In this document: in pieces, positions 26,702-35,367 of the stretch
Layout of the letters: every line of letters begins with the position of its first letter
Numbering within the stretch: the first letter of the stretch is position 1
Assembly (NCBI GenBank): GCA_002529645.1
Contig: NAEP01000056.1
Span: 49,834-113,833 of the forward strand
Source of the DNA: Candidatus Lumbricidiphila eiseniae
GTDB taxonomy: Bacteria; Actinomycetota; Actinomycetes; Actinomycetales; Microbacteriaceae
Direction of reading: 5' to 3'
DNA length: 64,000 nucleotides
Notes under the pieces: generated by a model
The model's input: only the letters and a program-made list of their open reading frames with translations
What the model was told of the DNA's origin: nothing
Database searches by the model: none
Position numbers and translations under genes: made by a program

Positions 26702-27570
26702 CAACACCAGTGTCCGACGCCCCCCTGAACCACTGGGTGCTCACCCTTTCCTGTCTGGATGGCCCGGGAATTGTCCACGCCATCAGTGGTGCCATTGTTG
26801 CCGCTCGAGGCAATATCACCGAGAGCCAGCAGTTTGCAAGCACCGACACCGGTCGCTTTTTCATGCGGCTACAGATTGAGTCTGCAGCGAACCGACAGGA
26901 GTTTGAAGCGGCACTCGCGCCCGTAACATCCCGCAGGAACATGCTGTGGCACCTCGACGAGGTGGGCCGCCCGCTGCGCACGCTTGTGTTAGCCTCCGTC
27001 GCCGGGCACTGCGTCAATGACCTGCTGTTCCGACAGCACGCGGGTCAACTTCCGATCCACATCCCTCTCGTGCTCTCCAATCACGAGACGCTCCGCGAGC
27101 TTGTCGAGTTTTACCGTGTCCCGTTCCGAAGCCAAACCATTTCGTCGAGCGACGACAAGCGACGGTTCGAGCACACCCTTCTTGCCGCCGTTGTCGAACT
27201 CGATATTGAGGTCGTTGTGCTCGCCCGCTACATGCAGATCCTCTCGCCCGAGGTGTGCGCGGCGCTGACCGGCCGCTGCATCAATATTCATCACTCGTTT
27301 TTGCCCGGGTTCAAGGGAGCTAACCCGTATCGGCAGGCTCATGCTCGCGGTGTCAAGCTCATCGGTGCAACGGCGCACTTTGTTACGAGCGACCTAGACG
27401 AGGGCCCGATCATTGAGCAAAACGTCGTCCGGGTCGATCACTCACGGGATGTCGCAGAACTGGTCGCCATTGGCCAGGACGAAGAAAGCCGCACACTCAG
27501 TCAGGCAGTGAAGTGGTTTGCCGAACGTCGAGTGCTGCAGGATGGCGCGCGGACAATCATTTTCCGCTAG
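26698..27570 (+). CDS. purU: Formyltetrahydrofolate deformylase
   Basis: PurU hydrolyses 10-formyl-THF to formate and THF. The 290-residue protein has an N-terminal ACT domain (LTLSCLDGPGIVHAISGAI) and a C-terminal formyltransferase-fold domain with CINIHHSFLPGFKGANPY and KLIGATAHFVTSDLDEGPII. The HHSFLP catalytic histidine and the DEGPI aspartate are present. GTG 26698 overlaps the nagA stop, so it is co-translated with an amino-sugar gene. This is unexpected for a folate enzyme but may simply reflect packing. It ends 136 bp before convergent nagB. Confidence 0.95.
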   Translation: MTTPVSDAPLNHWVLTLSCLDGPGIVHAISGAIVAARGNITESQQFASTDTGRFFMRLQIESAANRQEFEAALAPVTSRRNMLWHLDEVGRPLRTLVLASVAGHCVNDLLFRQHAGQLPIHIPLVLSNHETLRELVEFYRVPFRSQTISSSDDKRRFEHTLLAAVVELDIEVVVLARYMQILSPEVCAALTGRCINIHHSFLPGFKGANPYRQAHARGVKLIGATAHFVTSDLDEGPIIEQNVVRVDHSRDVAELVAIGQDEESRTLSQAVKWFAERRVLQDGARTIIFR

Positions 27571-27584
27571 GTGATCGAAATCCT

Positions 27585-27612
27585 GTGACGGCCTGTCATA
27601 GACCTCCGTCAC
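27585..27612. terminator. Possible weak hairpin between purU and nagB
   Basis: Arms gtgacgg (27585-27591) and ccgtcac (27606-27612) pair over 7 bp with a 14-base loop, in the gap between the convergent purU and nagB genes. There is no clear T-run. Confidence 0.3.
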
Positions 27613-27706
27613 CCGCACATCTGACACCTGAAAAGCAGTCCGCGTTTCACACCGGACTGGCTCACGCCGAGCGCCTCTGCAGAAGGAACAGGAGAAAGCG
27701 AGAGAT

Positions 27707-28492
27707 TCAGATTCCCTGCCACGCAGGTTTGTGAGCCCACGCGTGTTCGTAATAGGCCAGCTGCCCGAGTTGCGACCCGGCCGGAGCATCCACGATCACC
27801 GTCACGTGCGGATGCAACTGGATGGCCGAGCCCGGCTGACTTGCCGACACCGGCCCCTCGACAGCGGCGGCGACAGCGGCCGCTTTTGAGTCGCCGAACG
27901 CCAGCAATACGAGGTGACGAGCGGCAAGAATGGTGCCAATCCCCTGTGTGATGCAGTGGGTGGGGACATCCTCAATCGACGCAAAGAACCGGGCGTTATC
28001 GATGCGGGTCGCCTCGGTGAGCGTCTTGATGCGGGTGCGCGATGCCAATGAGGAACCGGGTTCATTGAACCCGATGTGCCCGGAGCGTCCGATTCCCAGA
28101 ATCTGCAGATCAATCCCACCGGCAGCGGCAATCGCCGCCTCGTAATCAGCGCCCGCGTGGGTGATGGTAGCCGGGTCGCCACTGGGAACCTGCACGAGCC
28201 GGGGATTCAACCCGAGCGGCTCCACCACCTCCCGAGTGATCACCGCACGGTAGCTTTCGGGATGCCCCGCCGGCAACCCCACGTACTCGTCAAGGGCAAA
28301 GCCGCGCACCGCGGAGACATCCAACTGTTCGGCTCGTACACGCTCGGCGAGCGCCCGGTATGTCGCCAGCGGGGTGGAGCCGGTTGCGAGCCCAAGCACC
28401 GCATCGGCCTTGCGGCGGATGAGCGCGACGAGTGTGTCCGCGACGAGTGCCCCCGCCGCCTGCGCATCGGGAACAACAACAACTTCAGCCAT
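27707..28492 (-). CDS. nagB: Glucosamine-6-phosphate deaminase
   Basis: NagB converts glucosamine 6-phosphate to fructose 6-phosphate and ammonia. The 261-residue protein shows GLATGSTPLATYRAL near residues 34-48, FALDEYVGLPAGHPESY with the catalytic Asp, and the active-site loop GIGRSGHIGFNEPGSS. The length is normal. It lies on the opposite strand to nagA, separated by purU, and only 12 bp after the icd stop position on the same strand. It gives the cell the GlcNAc branch beside the GalNAc-type branch. It is not coupled to the nagA operon. Confidence 0.95.
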   Translation of the reverse strand: MAEVVVVPDAQAAGALVADTLVALIRRKADAVLGLATGSTPLATYRALAERVRAEQLDVSAVRGFALDEYVGLPAGHPESYRAVITREVVEPLGLNPRLVQVPSGDPATITHAGADYEAAIAAAGGIDLQILGIGRSGHIGFNEPGSSLASRTRIKTLTEATRIDNARFFASIEDVPTHCITQGIGTILAARHLVLLAFGDSKAAAVAAAVEGPVSASQPGSAIQLHPHVTVIVDAPAGSQLGQLAYYEHAWAHKPAWQGI

Positions 28493-28504
28493 CCGTACCT
28501 TGAC

Positions 28505-29722
28505 CTACGCAGCCAACCGGACGCGCAGGTTTTCTGCCAGGGTGCCGAGAAACTCTTCTGTGGTCTGGAACGCCTGTCCGGGGCCGATAAGGGCCGCAAG
28601 GTCTTTCGTCATGCACCCGCTCTCCACGGTCTTCACAACAACATCCTCGAGTGTGTGCGTGAAGTCGATGAGCTGTTGGTTGTTATCAAGCGTGCCCCGG
28701 TGGGCAAGGCCGCGAGTCCACGCATAGATCGACGCGATCGGGTTTGTGGAGGTCGGCTTACCCTGTTGGTGTTGCCGGTAGTGGCGTGTGACCGTCCCGT
28801 GTGCAGCCTCCGCTTCGACGATCTTGCCGTCGGGCGTCGTGAGCACACTCGTCATGAGACCGAGCGAGCCAAACCCCTGCGCAACGGTGTCCGACTGAAC
28901 ATCACCGTCGTAGTTCTTGCACGCCCACACGTAGCCGCCCTCCCATTTCAGAGCCGCGGCGACCATGTCGTCGATGAGACGATGCTCATACGTAATTCCG
29001 GCCGCCGCAAACTTCACCGCGAACTCCGCCTCGAACACCTCCTGGAAGAGGTCTTTAAAGCGACCGTCATAGGCTTTAAGAATCGTGTTCTTAGTGGAGA
29101 GATACACCGGGTAAGCGCGCGCGAGGCCATAGTTCAGGGATGCCCGGGCAAAATCGCGAATTGATTCGTCGAGGTTGTACATACCCATGGCGACTCCCGC
29201 GCCGGGAGCCTGGAACACCTCGAACGACTGCGGCTCCGAGCCATCCTTGGGGGTGAAAGTCATCGTGAGGGTACCCTCGCCCTCGAAGCGGAAATCAGTC
29301 GCGCGATACTGGTCACCGAACGCGTGACGACCGACAATGATCGGCTTGTTCCAACCGGGAACTAGACGTGGGATGTTCGAAATAATGATCGGCTCCCGGA
29401 AAATAACCCCACCGAGAATGTTCCGGATAGTGCCATTGGGTGAGCGCCACATTTTCTTGAGACCAAATTCGGTCACCCGCGCTTCGTCGGGTGTGATCGT
29501 TGCGCACTTGACACCAACGCCGTGTCTCTGGATCGCGTGGGCAGCGTCAACGGTGATCTGGTCTTCGGTTTCGTCGCGCTTGTGGATCGAAAGATCGTAA
29601 TACTCGAGGTTGATGTCCAGGTACGGATGGATGAGCTTGTCCTTGATGGCCTGCCAGATGATGCGGGTCATTTCATCGCCGTCGAGTTCGACAACGGTGC
29701 CGTCCACCTTAATTTTTGACAC
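28505..29722 (-). CDS. icd: Isocitrate dehydrogenase (NADP), dimeric type
   Basis: This TCA-cycle enzyme oxidises isocitrate to 2-oxoglutarate with NADP. The 405-residue sequence [20 protein letters not shown] begins the eukaryote-like homodimeric subfamily, with [12 protein letters not shown] binding substrate, [20 protein letters not shown] holding metal-binding Asp residues, and [18 protein letters not shown] in the NADP site. Length matches this type and differs from the monomeric IDH found in many actinobacteria. It is divergent from the acetyltransferase at 29818. Confidence 0.96.
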   Translation of the reverse strand: MSKIKVDGTVVELDGDEMTRIIWQAIKDKLIHPYLDINLEYYDLSIHKRDETEDQITVDAAHAIQRHGVGVKCATITPDEARVTEFGLKKMWRSPNGTIRNILGGVIFREPIIISNIPRLVPGWNKPIIVGRHAFGDQYRATDFRFEGEGTLTMTFTPKDGSEPQSFEVFQAPGAGVAMGMYNLDESIRDFARASLNYGLARAYPVYLSTKNTILKAYDGRFKDLFQEVFEAEFAVKFAAAGITYEHRLIDDMVAAALKWEGGYVWACKNYDGDVQSDTVAQGFGSLGLMTSVLTTPDGKIVEAEAAHGTVTRHYRQHQQGKPTSTNPIASIYAWTRGLAHRGTLDNNQQLIDFTHTLEDVVVKTVESGCMTKDLAALIGPGQAFQTTEEFLGTLAENLRVRLAA

Positions 29723-29817
29723 GGTGTGCTTTCTCCTGATCTCGCGGATGTGCCGCGCCAGACATCCACCCTATCGCGCAGCTTCCGACTGACCGATCCA
29801 CAAGTTAGCCTTATCCC

Positions 29818-30270
29818 ATGCCTCAGTTGAAACTGGAAGACCTGTCGGCGTCGAATATCGTGGCGGCGAACAGCCTCACCCTCAAACCGGGTCAGGAGCA
29901 GTTCATTGCTCCCGTCACCTACTCCGCGGAGTCCTCTGTCGCCAATCCGGCAACGGCGTGGCAGCGAGTGGCACTGCTGGATGACCGTGTCGTGGGGTTC
30001 ATCCACGGAAACTTTGACCAGGACAGCGTGCACGAAGAGTTTCGCGCGTGCATCTGGCGAATAAATGTTGATGCTGACACCCAGGGACAGGGCGTCGGAC
30101 GATTCCTCGCGACAGCGCTCGCGGGCGAAGCGAAAGACCGCGGTCTCGACCGCATCACGGTGCTGTGGGAACCCGGCGACGCGGGACCCGAGGCGTTCTT
30201 CCAGCGCGTCGGATTCGTGCCGATTGGGGAGACCGCCTACGGCGATATCATCGGAGCGCTCACCCTGTAG
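29818..30270 (+). CDS. GNAT-family N-acetyltransferase
   Basis: A 150-residue acetyl-CoA-dependent acetyltransferase. The acetyl-CoA pyrophosphate loop is seen as INVDADTQGQGVGRFLATAL near residues 81-100 (QxxGxG/A pattern), and the last motif is AEAFFQRVGFVPIGE-like. The opening is similar to polyamine acetyltransferases (SpeG/PaiA-like), but the substrate is unknown. It stands alone, divergent from icd and followed by 232 bp before crcB. Confidence 0.85.
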   Translation: MPQLKLEDLSASNIVAANSLTLKPGQEQFIAPVTYSAESSVANPATAWQRVALLDDRVVGFIHGNFDQDSVHEEFRACIWRINVDADTQGQGVGRFLATALAGEAKDRGLDRITVLWEPGDAGPEAFFQRVGFVPIGETAYGDIIGALTL

Positions 30271-30502
30271 GGCAGTAAAACCTGCGGGCGGCCCCTCAGA
30301 GCGCACGGGGCCGGGCTTGGGCCCGTCAGGCGCGCGAGAGTCGGTGCGGCAACGCGCTCACGCACTGAGACGAGGGCGCCCGGTGTCCACTGCGGCGCAC
30401 CGGGGATTGGCACGCACGCGAGCATCACCGTTGGTGAACGTCGTTCCCGCTGCCAACACCGGATTGACGCGCGCGCATCACAAAGGCCGTTACCCTCAGA
30501 GA

Positions 30503-30904
30503 ATGCGCACTTTGTTCGCCGTTGCCGTGGGCGGAGTTATCGGGACCGCCCTGCGGTTGGCTCTCGATCTTGTGCTCCCACACAGCGACCGTGACTTCCC
30601 GCTCGATACTCTGCTCATCAACCTGTTGGGCAGTTGTGCCCTGGGATGCCTCGCCGCCACGTTCCTGGCCCATCACACCTCGCCCGACTGGCTGCGCACG
30701 GGGCTGAGCACCGGCGTTATCGGATCGTTCACAACCCTCTCGGCCGTCGCGGTCTCTCTGGTCACACTCGTCCGCAACGGCGAGAGCGGGGTGGCAACGT
30801 TGTACCTCGCGGCATCCCTGTGTGGCGGACTCGGGGCGGCAGTGCTTGGACACGCGATAGGCGCCCGGTTGCGGGGGTACGCCGATGACGAGGCTGAACG
30901 ATGA
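30503..30904 (+). CDS. crcB: Fluoride efflux channel CrcB, first subunit
   Basis: CrcB/Fluc is a small four-helix fluoride channel. The 133-residue protein has GGVIGTALRLALD at the start, LLINLLGSCALGCLAA with the conserved Asn near residue 40, and GVIGSFTTLSAVAVSL. The start ATG 30503 gives a normal N-terminus. It overlaps the second crcB gene (ATGA). Pairs of crcB genes form antiparallel heterodimers in many Gram-positives. I looked for a fluoride riboswitch in 30271-30502 and did not see one. Confidence 0.92.
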   Translation: MRTLFAVAVGGVIGTALRLALDLVLPHSDRDFPLDTLLINLLGSCALGCLAATFLAHHTSPDWLRTGLSTGVIGSFTTLSAVAVSLVTLVRNGESGVATLYLAASLCGGLGAAVLGHAIGARLRGYADDEAER

Positions 30905-31281
30905 CCAGTGCTCTTACGCCCGCAGTCATCGCGACGGTGCTCGGCACCGGGGCTGCGGGGGCCGTTGGACGCTACCTCATGATGCGAGTGCTGCCGGTGA
31001 AACACGGAAGGGTGCCGCTCGCAATCCTCCTCGTCAACACCGTTGGCTCCGGGCTAGCGGGCGTTGTCGTAGGGTTCGCGGAGCGCTCGGTGCTCAGCCC
31101 GGATGCCCGACTCATCCTTCTCACAGGCCTGTGCGGAGCACTGACAACCTTTAGCACCTGGACAGTCGATACCGTCCGGCTCATTCGAGAACGCCGTTAC
31201 CTCCCCGCTGCGTTCAACATCGCGGGAACCACCGTGCTCGCGGTCGGAGCTGCAACGACGGGGTACCTGTTAGCACGATAG
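30901..31281 (+). CDS. crcB: Fluoride efflux channel CrcB, second subunit
   Basis: The second Fluc subunit, 126 residues with four hydrophobic helices. GAAGAVGRYLMM near the start, LLVNTVGSGLAGVVVGF with the conserved Asn, and LCGALTTFSTWTVDT match CrcB. It overlaps the first subunit gene by four bases, which would support heterodimer assembly. The gap to the APC permease gene is 65 bp. Confidence 0.92.
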   Translation: MTSALTPAVIATVLGTGAAGAVGRYLMMRVLPVKHGRVPLAILLVNTVGSGLAGVVVGFAERSVLSPDARLILLTGLCGALTTFSTWTVDTVRLIRERRYLPAAFNIAGTTVLAVGAATTGYLLAR

Positions 31282-31346
31282 TGTGGACATATTCCGGCGC
31301 CTGCCGCCCCAACCCCTGAGAACACACTGTTCCCGTATCGGGTGTA

Positions 31347-33674
31347 GTGTCATCCGCTGTGACGAATGACACAGACGCTGCTCCCGCGGAGATCAAATCC
31401 GCCAAGAACTGGATAATCGGAGATCCGCTCCCGACAGAAAAACTTGAGGGACAACTACTCCCCAAGCACCTCGCCCTCCCGATCTTCGCGAGTGACCCGC
31501 TGTCCTCCGTGGCATACGCGCCGCAGGAACTCGTGATGATCCTGCTCATCGGTGGCGTCGCGCTCTTGAACCTCGCGCCCTGGGTCGCACTTGCCGTTGT
31601 CATTCTGCTCGTCACGGTTGTCGCGTCGTACCGACAGCTCATCCGCGCCTATCCATCCGGTGGTGGTGACTACGAGGTCGCGCATCGCAATCTCGGCGAG
31701 AAGGCCGGTCTGGTTGTCGCGGCGGCGCTTCTGGTCGACTACGTCATGACGGTTGTCGTCTCCGTGGCATCCGGAGTCGACAACATCATCTCGGCATTCC
31801 CGGAGCTCAACGACTGGCGCGTCCCGCTCGCGGTGATCTTCGTCATCGTGCTCGCCGCCATCAATCTCCGCGGCGTCAGCGAATCAAGTAAAGCGTTTGC
31901 TCTGCCCACCTACCTGTTTGTCGGCAGCGTGTTCCTCATGATTGTGGTCGGCCTCATCCGGGTGGCATTCGGCAGTGCTCCGGTCGCCGAATCTGCTGGC
32001 TTCGATGTCCAGGCCGAGTCCATCACCCAGGGTGCCATTGTGCTGCTTCTGTTGCGTTCGTTTGCGAGTGGATGCTCCGCCCTCACCGGTGTCGAGGCGA
32101 TCTCCAACGGTGTTCCGGCGTTCCGTCGGCCCCAGATCCGCAACGCACAGCGCACACTCGTGGCTATGGGGGCAATCGCCATTGTGCTGTTCATCGGCCT
32201 CACCGCACTGGCCCTCATCTCGGGTGTCCACTACTCCGAAAACCCGTGCAATCTCACCGGCTGGACCGCGTGCGCGACCGAGCCACAGCGCAGCCTGATG
32301 GCACAGGTCGCCTCCGCGATATTCGGCAACAACTCGATTCTCTTCTTTGTCATACAGGCTGCCACCGCGCTCGTACTCCTGCTCGCCGCGAACACCGCCT
32401 TCAACGGGTTCCCGCTGCTTGGCTCGGTGCTCGCACGCGACGGATACGCCCCGAAGTCACTCAATACCCGTGGTGACCGTCTCATCTACTCGAACGGCGT
32501 CGCCATTCTGGCGCTTGCCTCGTGTGCAATTCTTCTCATCTTCCAGGCAAACCTCACAGTGCTCATCCAGCTGTACATCATCGGTGTCTTCGTCTCCTTC
32601 TCGATCGGCCAGATCGGGATGGTTGTGCACTGGCGTCGAGCGCTACGGCGACTGTCACAGAATCCGACACCGGGTTCCCGCAAAAACACGACCGCTCGTG
32701 GCACGCGCAGTGCCGCGCACGCGGGTGCCACCGCAGAGGGCGACGAGCACGACAACCTCACACGCGCCGGAATGATCCGTGGCCTGTGGATCAACGGACT
32801 GGGTGCGGGCATGACCGCGGTTGTCCTCGTGGTTGTAACGATCACAAAGTTCACCCACGGCGCGTGGATCGTGTTCCTGTTCCTGCCGATTCTGTTCCTG
32901 CTCATGGTCGGCGTGCACCGGTACTACCGAGACGTTGAGAAGGAAATCGAGGTTGATGCAACCACGACATTCGGGGCATCCGGCGATCACGCTATTGTGC
33001 TCGTCGGGCGGATGCAGAAACCGACGCTGAAAGCCCTCGATTATGCGATCGGCGCGCAACACAGGTCGTTGGAAGCGGTGCACGTGTCGGTTGACGAGGC
33101 ATCCACCAAACTCCTCAAGAAGGCCTGGGTCAAACAAAACATCCATGTGAAACTACGGATTCTCAACTCGCCGTACCGTGATTTGAGCTACCCGCTCATC
33201 AAGTACATCAAGGAGCACCGCACCAAGCACGGCTCCGAGGTCATCACCGTGTACATGCCGCAGTACATTGTCGGACACTGGTGGGAAGCCCTCCTGCACA
33301 ACCACAAGGCGCGGCGGGTGCGTCAGAAGCTCATGTTCGTGCACGGTGTGTCGATCACCCTGGTGCCGTGGTTGCTTGATTCCTCCGACCTCATCTACGG
33401 TCGCCGGTCGCGCCCGTTGCCCGGGCAACTCCGGCGTGGCGAGCCCGTGCGTCCCATCCCGCGTCGTCCGATTTCGGGCAATAGCGAGGGCCGGGATGCC
33501 GCGGCGTCGGGTCATCCTTCGGCTCGCCGGGTTCGCAGCCGCGCGGGTAAGCGTGCTGCTGCCAGCGGTGCGGCACCGACTGCCACCTCGGCCGAGGTCG
33601 CAGCACCAACAGCCACGTCGACCGGTGCCGAGGTCGCAGCACCGACACCGACACCGACGGAGAAGTCTGATTAG
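31347..33674 (+). CDS. APC-superfamily amino acid permease with cytoplasmic tail
   Basis: A 775-residue transporter. The membrane part (about residues 35-510) has roughly 12 helices and starts ALPIFASDPLSSVAYAPQEL, typical of a large actinobacterial APC permease group. A basic and acidic loop (about 430-465) interrupts the later helices. Residues about 520-690 form a soluble domain of unknown role (ATTFGASGDHAIVLVGRM, YAIGAQHRSLEAVHVSVD). The last 80 residues are low-complexity Ala/Thr/Pro/Arg with a duplicated EVAAPT unit. GTG 31347 or GTG 31359 could be the start. It converges with the next gene and overlaps it by four bases. Confidence 0.85.
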   Translation: MSSAVTNDTDAAPAEIKSAKNWIIGDPLPTEKLEGQLLPKHLALPIFASDPLSSVAYAPQELVMILLIGGVALLNLAPWVALAVVILLVTVVASYRQLIRAYPSGGGDYEVAHRNLGEKAGLVVAAALLVDYVMTVVVSVASGVDNIISAFPELNDWRVPLAVIFVIVLAAINLRGVSESSKAFALPTYLFVGSVFLMIVVGLIRVAFGSAPVAESAGFDVQAESITQGAIVLLLLRSFASGCSALTGVEAISNGVPAFRRPQIRNAQRTLVAMGAIAIVLFIGLTALALISGVHYSENPCNLTGWTACATEPQRSLMAQVASAIFGNNSILFFVIQAATALVLLLAANTAFNGFPLLGSVLARDGYAPKSLNTRGDRLIYSNGVAILALASCAILLIFQANLTVLIQLYIIGVFVSFSIGQIGMVVHWRRALRRLSQNPTPGSRKNTTARGTRSAAHAGATAEGDEHDNLTRAGMIRGLWINGLGAGMTAVVLVVVTITKFTHGAWIVFLFLPILFLLMVGVHRYYRDVEKEIEVDATTTFGASGDHAIVLVGRMQKPTLKALDYAIGAQHRSLEAVHVSVDEASTKLLKKAWVKQNIHVKLRILNSPYRDLSYPLIKYIKEHRTKHGSEVITVYMPQYIVGHWWEALLHNHKARRVRQKLMFVHGVSITLVPWLLDSSDLIYGRRSRPLPGQLRRGEPVRPIPRRPISGNSEGRDAAASGHPSARRVRSRAGKRAAASGAAPTATSAEVAAPTATSTGAEVAAPTPTPTEKSD

Positions 33675-34903
33675 ATCATCGCCATGATGTGACGGGCAAT
33701 GAGCCGCCCCGCTCGGTTCGCTCCCACGGTTGATGCTGCAGGCCCGTAGCCGGCAAAAAAGACTCGCGGATCGCGCCCCGCTGTTGCGCTCTCGACGGTG
33801 ACACCGCCCGCTTTTTCTCGCAGTTTCAACGGCGCAAGGTGACGAAGTTCCGGCCTGAAACCGGTCGCCCATATGATCGCGTCCGCCGGTATCTCGGTGC
33901 GAATCTCCTTCTCCCACACAACTCGATCCGCGGCAATCCGATCGAACATGGGATGGGCCACGAGCAGTCCACGAGCAATACCCGCCGCGATTCGACGACT
34001 CTTCGGCACCCCGGTGCCGCTCACAATTGAGGGCAGACTTTGCCCCTGCCGGGCAGCCTCGTCGTGCAGTGCAACCGCCGTCACCGCGCCTTCCAGATCA
34101 AGTTCCTGCCCGTCAACCCAGTCGAGAGGGCGACGCGACACCCATGTAAGCTGCGATGCCACACTCTCAAGCTCCAGCATGAAACCAACCGCGGATGTCC
34201 CGCCGCCGACCACGACCACGCTGAGACCGCGAAAATCTTCCGCTGATTGGTAGTTGGCCGTGTGGACGTGACGACCCGCGAATTCTTCCATGCCCGGGTA
34301 GTGCGGGAGGAAGGGCGAGCCCCACGTGCCGGTGGCATTGACAACCACCTGAGTCTTGATTCGACGGACTGGCTGCGGCTCGTGAACGACGGTGGAGCGG
34401 CGACCGAAGAATCCACGCGGCACGGATGCCTCGGACCGCACGCGCACTCCGGGTTGCACAGACACTCCGGGTTGCACAGACACTCCGGGTTGCACAGACA
34501 CTCCGGGTTGCACAGCGGCAACACCGTCGAATTCCACCGCCAGATCGGCACCGTCATTGCGAACGCTCCGAACCTGCACAGGCCGCCGGACATCCAGTTC
34601 AAAGAATGTTTCGTACCGGGCGTAGTATTCCGAAACCACCTCGCGCGCAGGCAGCGAACGGTCAGCAGTATCGAAGCTGATTCCAAGCTGATCCATGCCG
34701 GGCAGGTCGTGAACCCGATGCGCCGACCCCAGGCGGAGCGCCGACCACCGGTTCTGCCAGGCACCACCAGCACTCGGACCCCGATCGAGCATAACGAAGT
34801 CCTGCCCGGCAACAAGCTGGAAACGACGAAGGTAGTAGGCAACCGCCAGGCCCGCCTGACCTGCGCCAATAATGACCACCGGCACCTGCTGTTCACTCGT
34901 CAC
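33671..34903 (-). CDS. FAD/NAD(P)-dependent flavoprotein monooxygenase-like oxidoreductase
   Basis: A 410-residue two-dinucleotide-binding-domain flavoprotein. The FAD motif is VVIIGAGQAGLAVAYYLRR near residues 10-28. The NADPH motif is VVVVGGGTSAVGFMLE near residue 230. ATGFRPEL is the late ATG motif of FMO/CzcO-like proteins. Such enzymes oxidise small nucleophiles or are annotated as K+-transport-associated. An 18-bp unit repeated four times (34445-34516) adds VQPGVS-type repeats between the two domains. The gene ends tail-to-tail with the APC permease. Substrate unknown. Confidence 0.85.
   Translation of the reverse strand: MTSEQQVPVVIIGAGQAGLAVAYYLRRFQLVAGQDFVMLDRGPSAGGAWQNRWSALRLGSAHRVHDLPGMDQLGISFDTADRSLPAREVVSEYYARYETFFELDVRRPVQVRSVRNDGADLAVEFDGVAAVQPGVSVQPGVSVQPGVSVQPGVRVRSEASVPRGFFGRRSTVVHEPQPVRRIKTQVVVNATGTWGSPFLPHYPGMEEFAGRHVHTANYQSAEDFRGLSVVVVGGGTSAVGFMLELESVASQLTWVSRRPLDWVDGQELDLEGAVTAVALHDEAARQGQSLPSIVSGTGVPKSRRIAAGIARGLLVAHPMFDRIAADRVVWEKEIRTEIPADAIIWATGFRPELRHLAPLKLREKAGGVTVESATAGRDPRVFFAGYGPAASTVGANRAGRLIARHIMAMI
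34445..34516. repeat. Four tandem copies of an 18-bp unit inside the flavoprotein gene
   Basis: The unit cactccgggttgcacaga is repeated at 34445, 34463, 34481 and 34499, the last copy ending with c in place of a. Because 18 is a multiple of three, copy-number change keeps the frame and varies the number of six-residue repeats (VQPGVS) in the protein. Confidence 0.95.
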
Positions 34904-35042
34904 GCACCAATCTCACCATGCGTGTGCTGAGAAAACTGGAGGGGCCCTGCTGCCGAGGAGGATGATCGCCACCGACGCAAACATAGGTTTTACTCCTGCG
35001 GCGGGTGTTAGGATGTCTGCCGAACAGAAACACACCAGATCT

Positions 35043-35069
35043 GCCGGGTGACGACCCATACCACCCGGC
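35043..35069 (+). promoter_or_regulatory. Hairpin in the leader of the DUF3073 gene
   Basis: Arms gccgggtg (35043-35050) and cacccggc (35062-35069) pair over 8 bp with an 11-base loop, ending 21 bp before the DUF3073 start. It could affect translation or mark the end of an upstream transcript. No T-run follows. Confidence 0.35.
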
Positions 35070-35090
35070 CATATTGTGAGGGGGTCACGC

Positions 35091-35279
35091 ATGGGGCGCG
35101 GCCGTCAAAAGGCAAAACACACCAAGGTCGCTCGAGACCTGAAATATTTCAGCCCCGACACCGACTACAGCGCGCTTGAGCGCGAACTTACCGGCACTCG
35201 CTCTGACGAGATACCCGATGAGATGTCGAAGTGGGCTGAATACACCGCCGACGAGGCTGATCATCCCCGTACCTACTAG
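35091..35279 (+). CDS. DUF3073 domain protein
   Basis: A 62-residue soluble protein. MGRGRQKAKHTKVARDLKYF followed by SPDTDYSALERELTG is characteristic of the actinobacterial DUF3073 family, which commonly sits next to purM. The N-terminal half is basic and the C-terminal half acidic. ATG 35091 is preferred to the upstream GTG at 35076 because the family begins MGRGRQKAK. Function unknown. It converges on purM with an 88-bp gap. Confidence 0.9.
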   Translation: MGRGRQKAKHTKVARDLKYFSPDTDYSALERELTGTRSDEIPDEMSKWAEYTADEADHPRTY

Positions 35280-35367
35280 TGCGTGAGGCCGGTCAGTGCC
35301 CTTACGGTGACGTTAGGTTGATGCGGGTCGGCACAGGGCAGGGGGCACAGTGCGTCGGTTGCGGTGC

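Noticed and set aside
25523..27570. purU as a pathway enzyme of amino-sugar breakdown
   Set aside because: Its motifs are those of formyl-THF deformylase. Overlap with nagA seems to be packing, since deacetylation yields acetate, not formate.
30271..30502. Fluoride riboswitch ahead of the crcB pair
   Set aside because: I looked for the GGNGAUGGNGUUC and downstream core and did not find them on the plus strand.
34445..34516. Possible CRISPR-like array (four regular repeats)
   Set aside because: Units are 18 bp with no spacers and lie in frame inside a coding gene.
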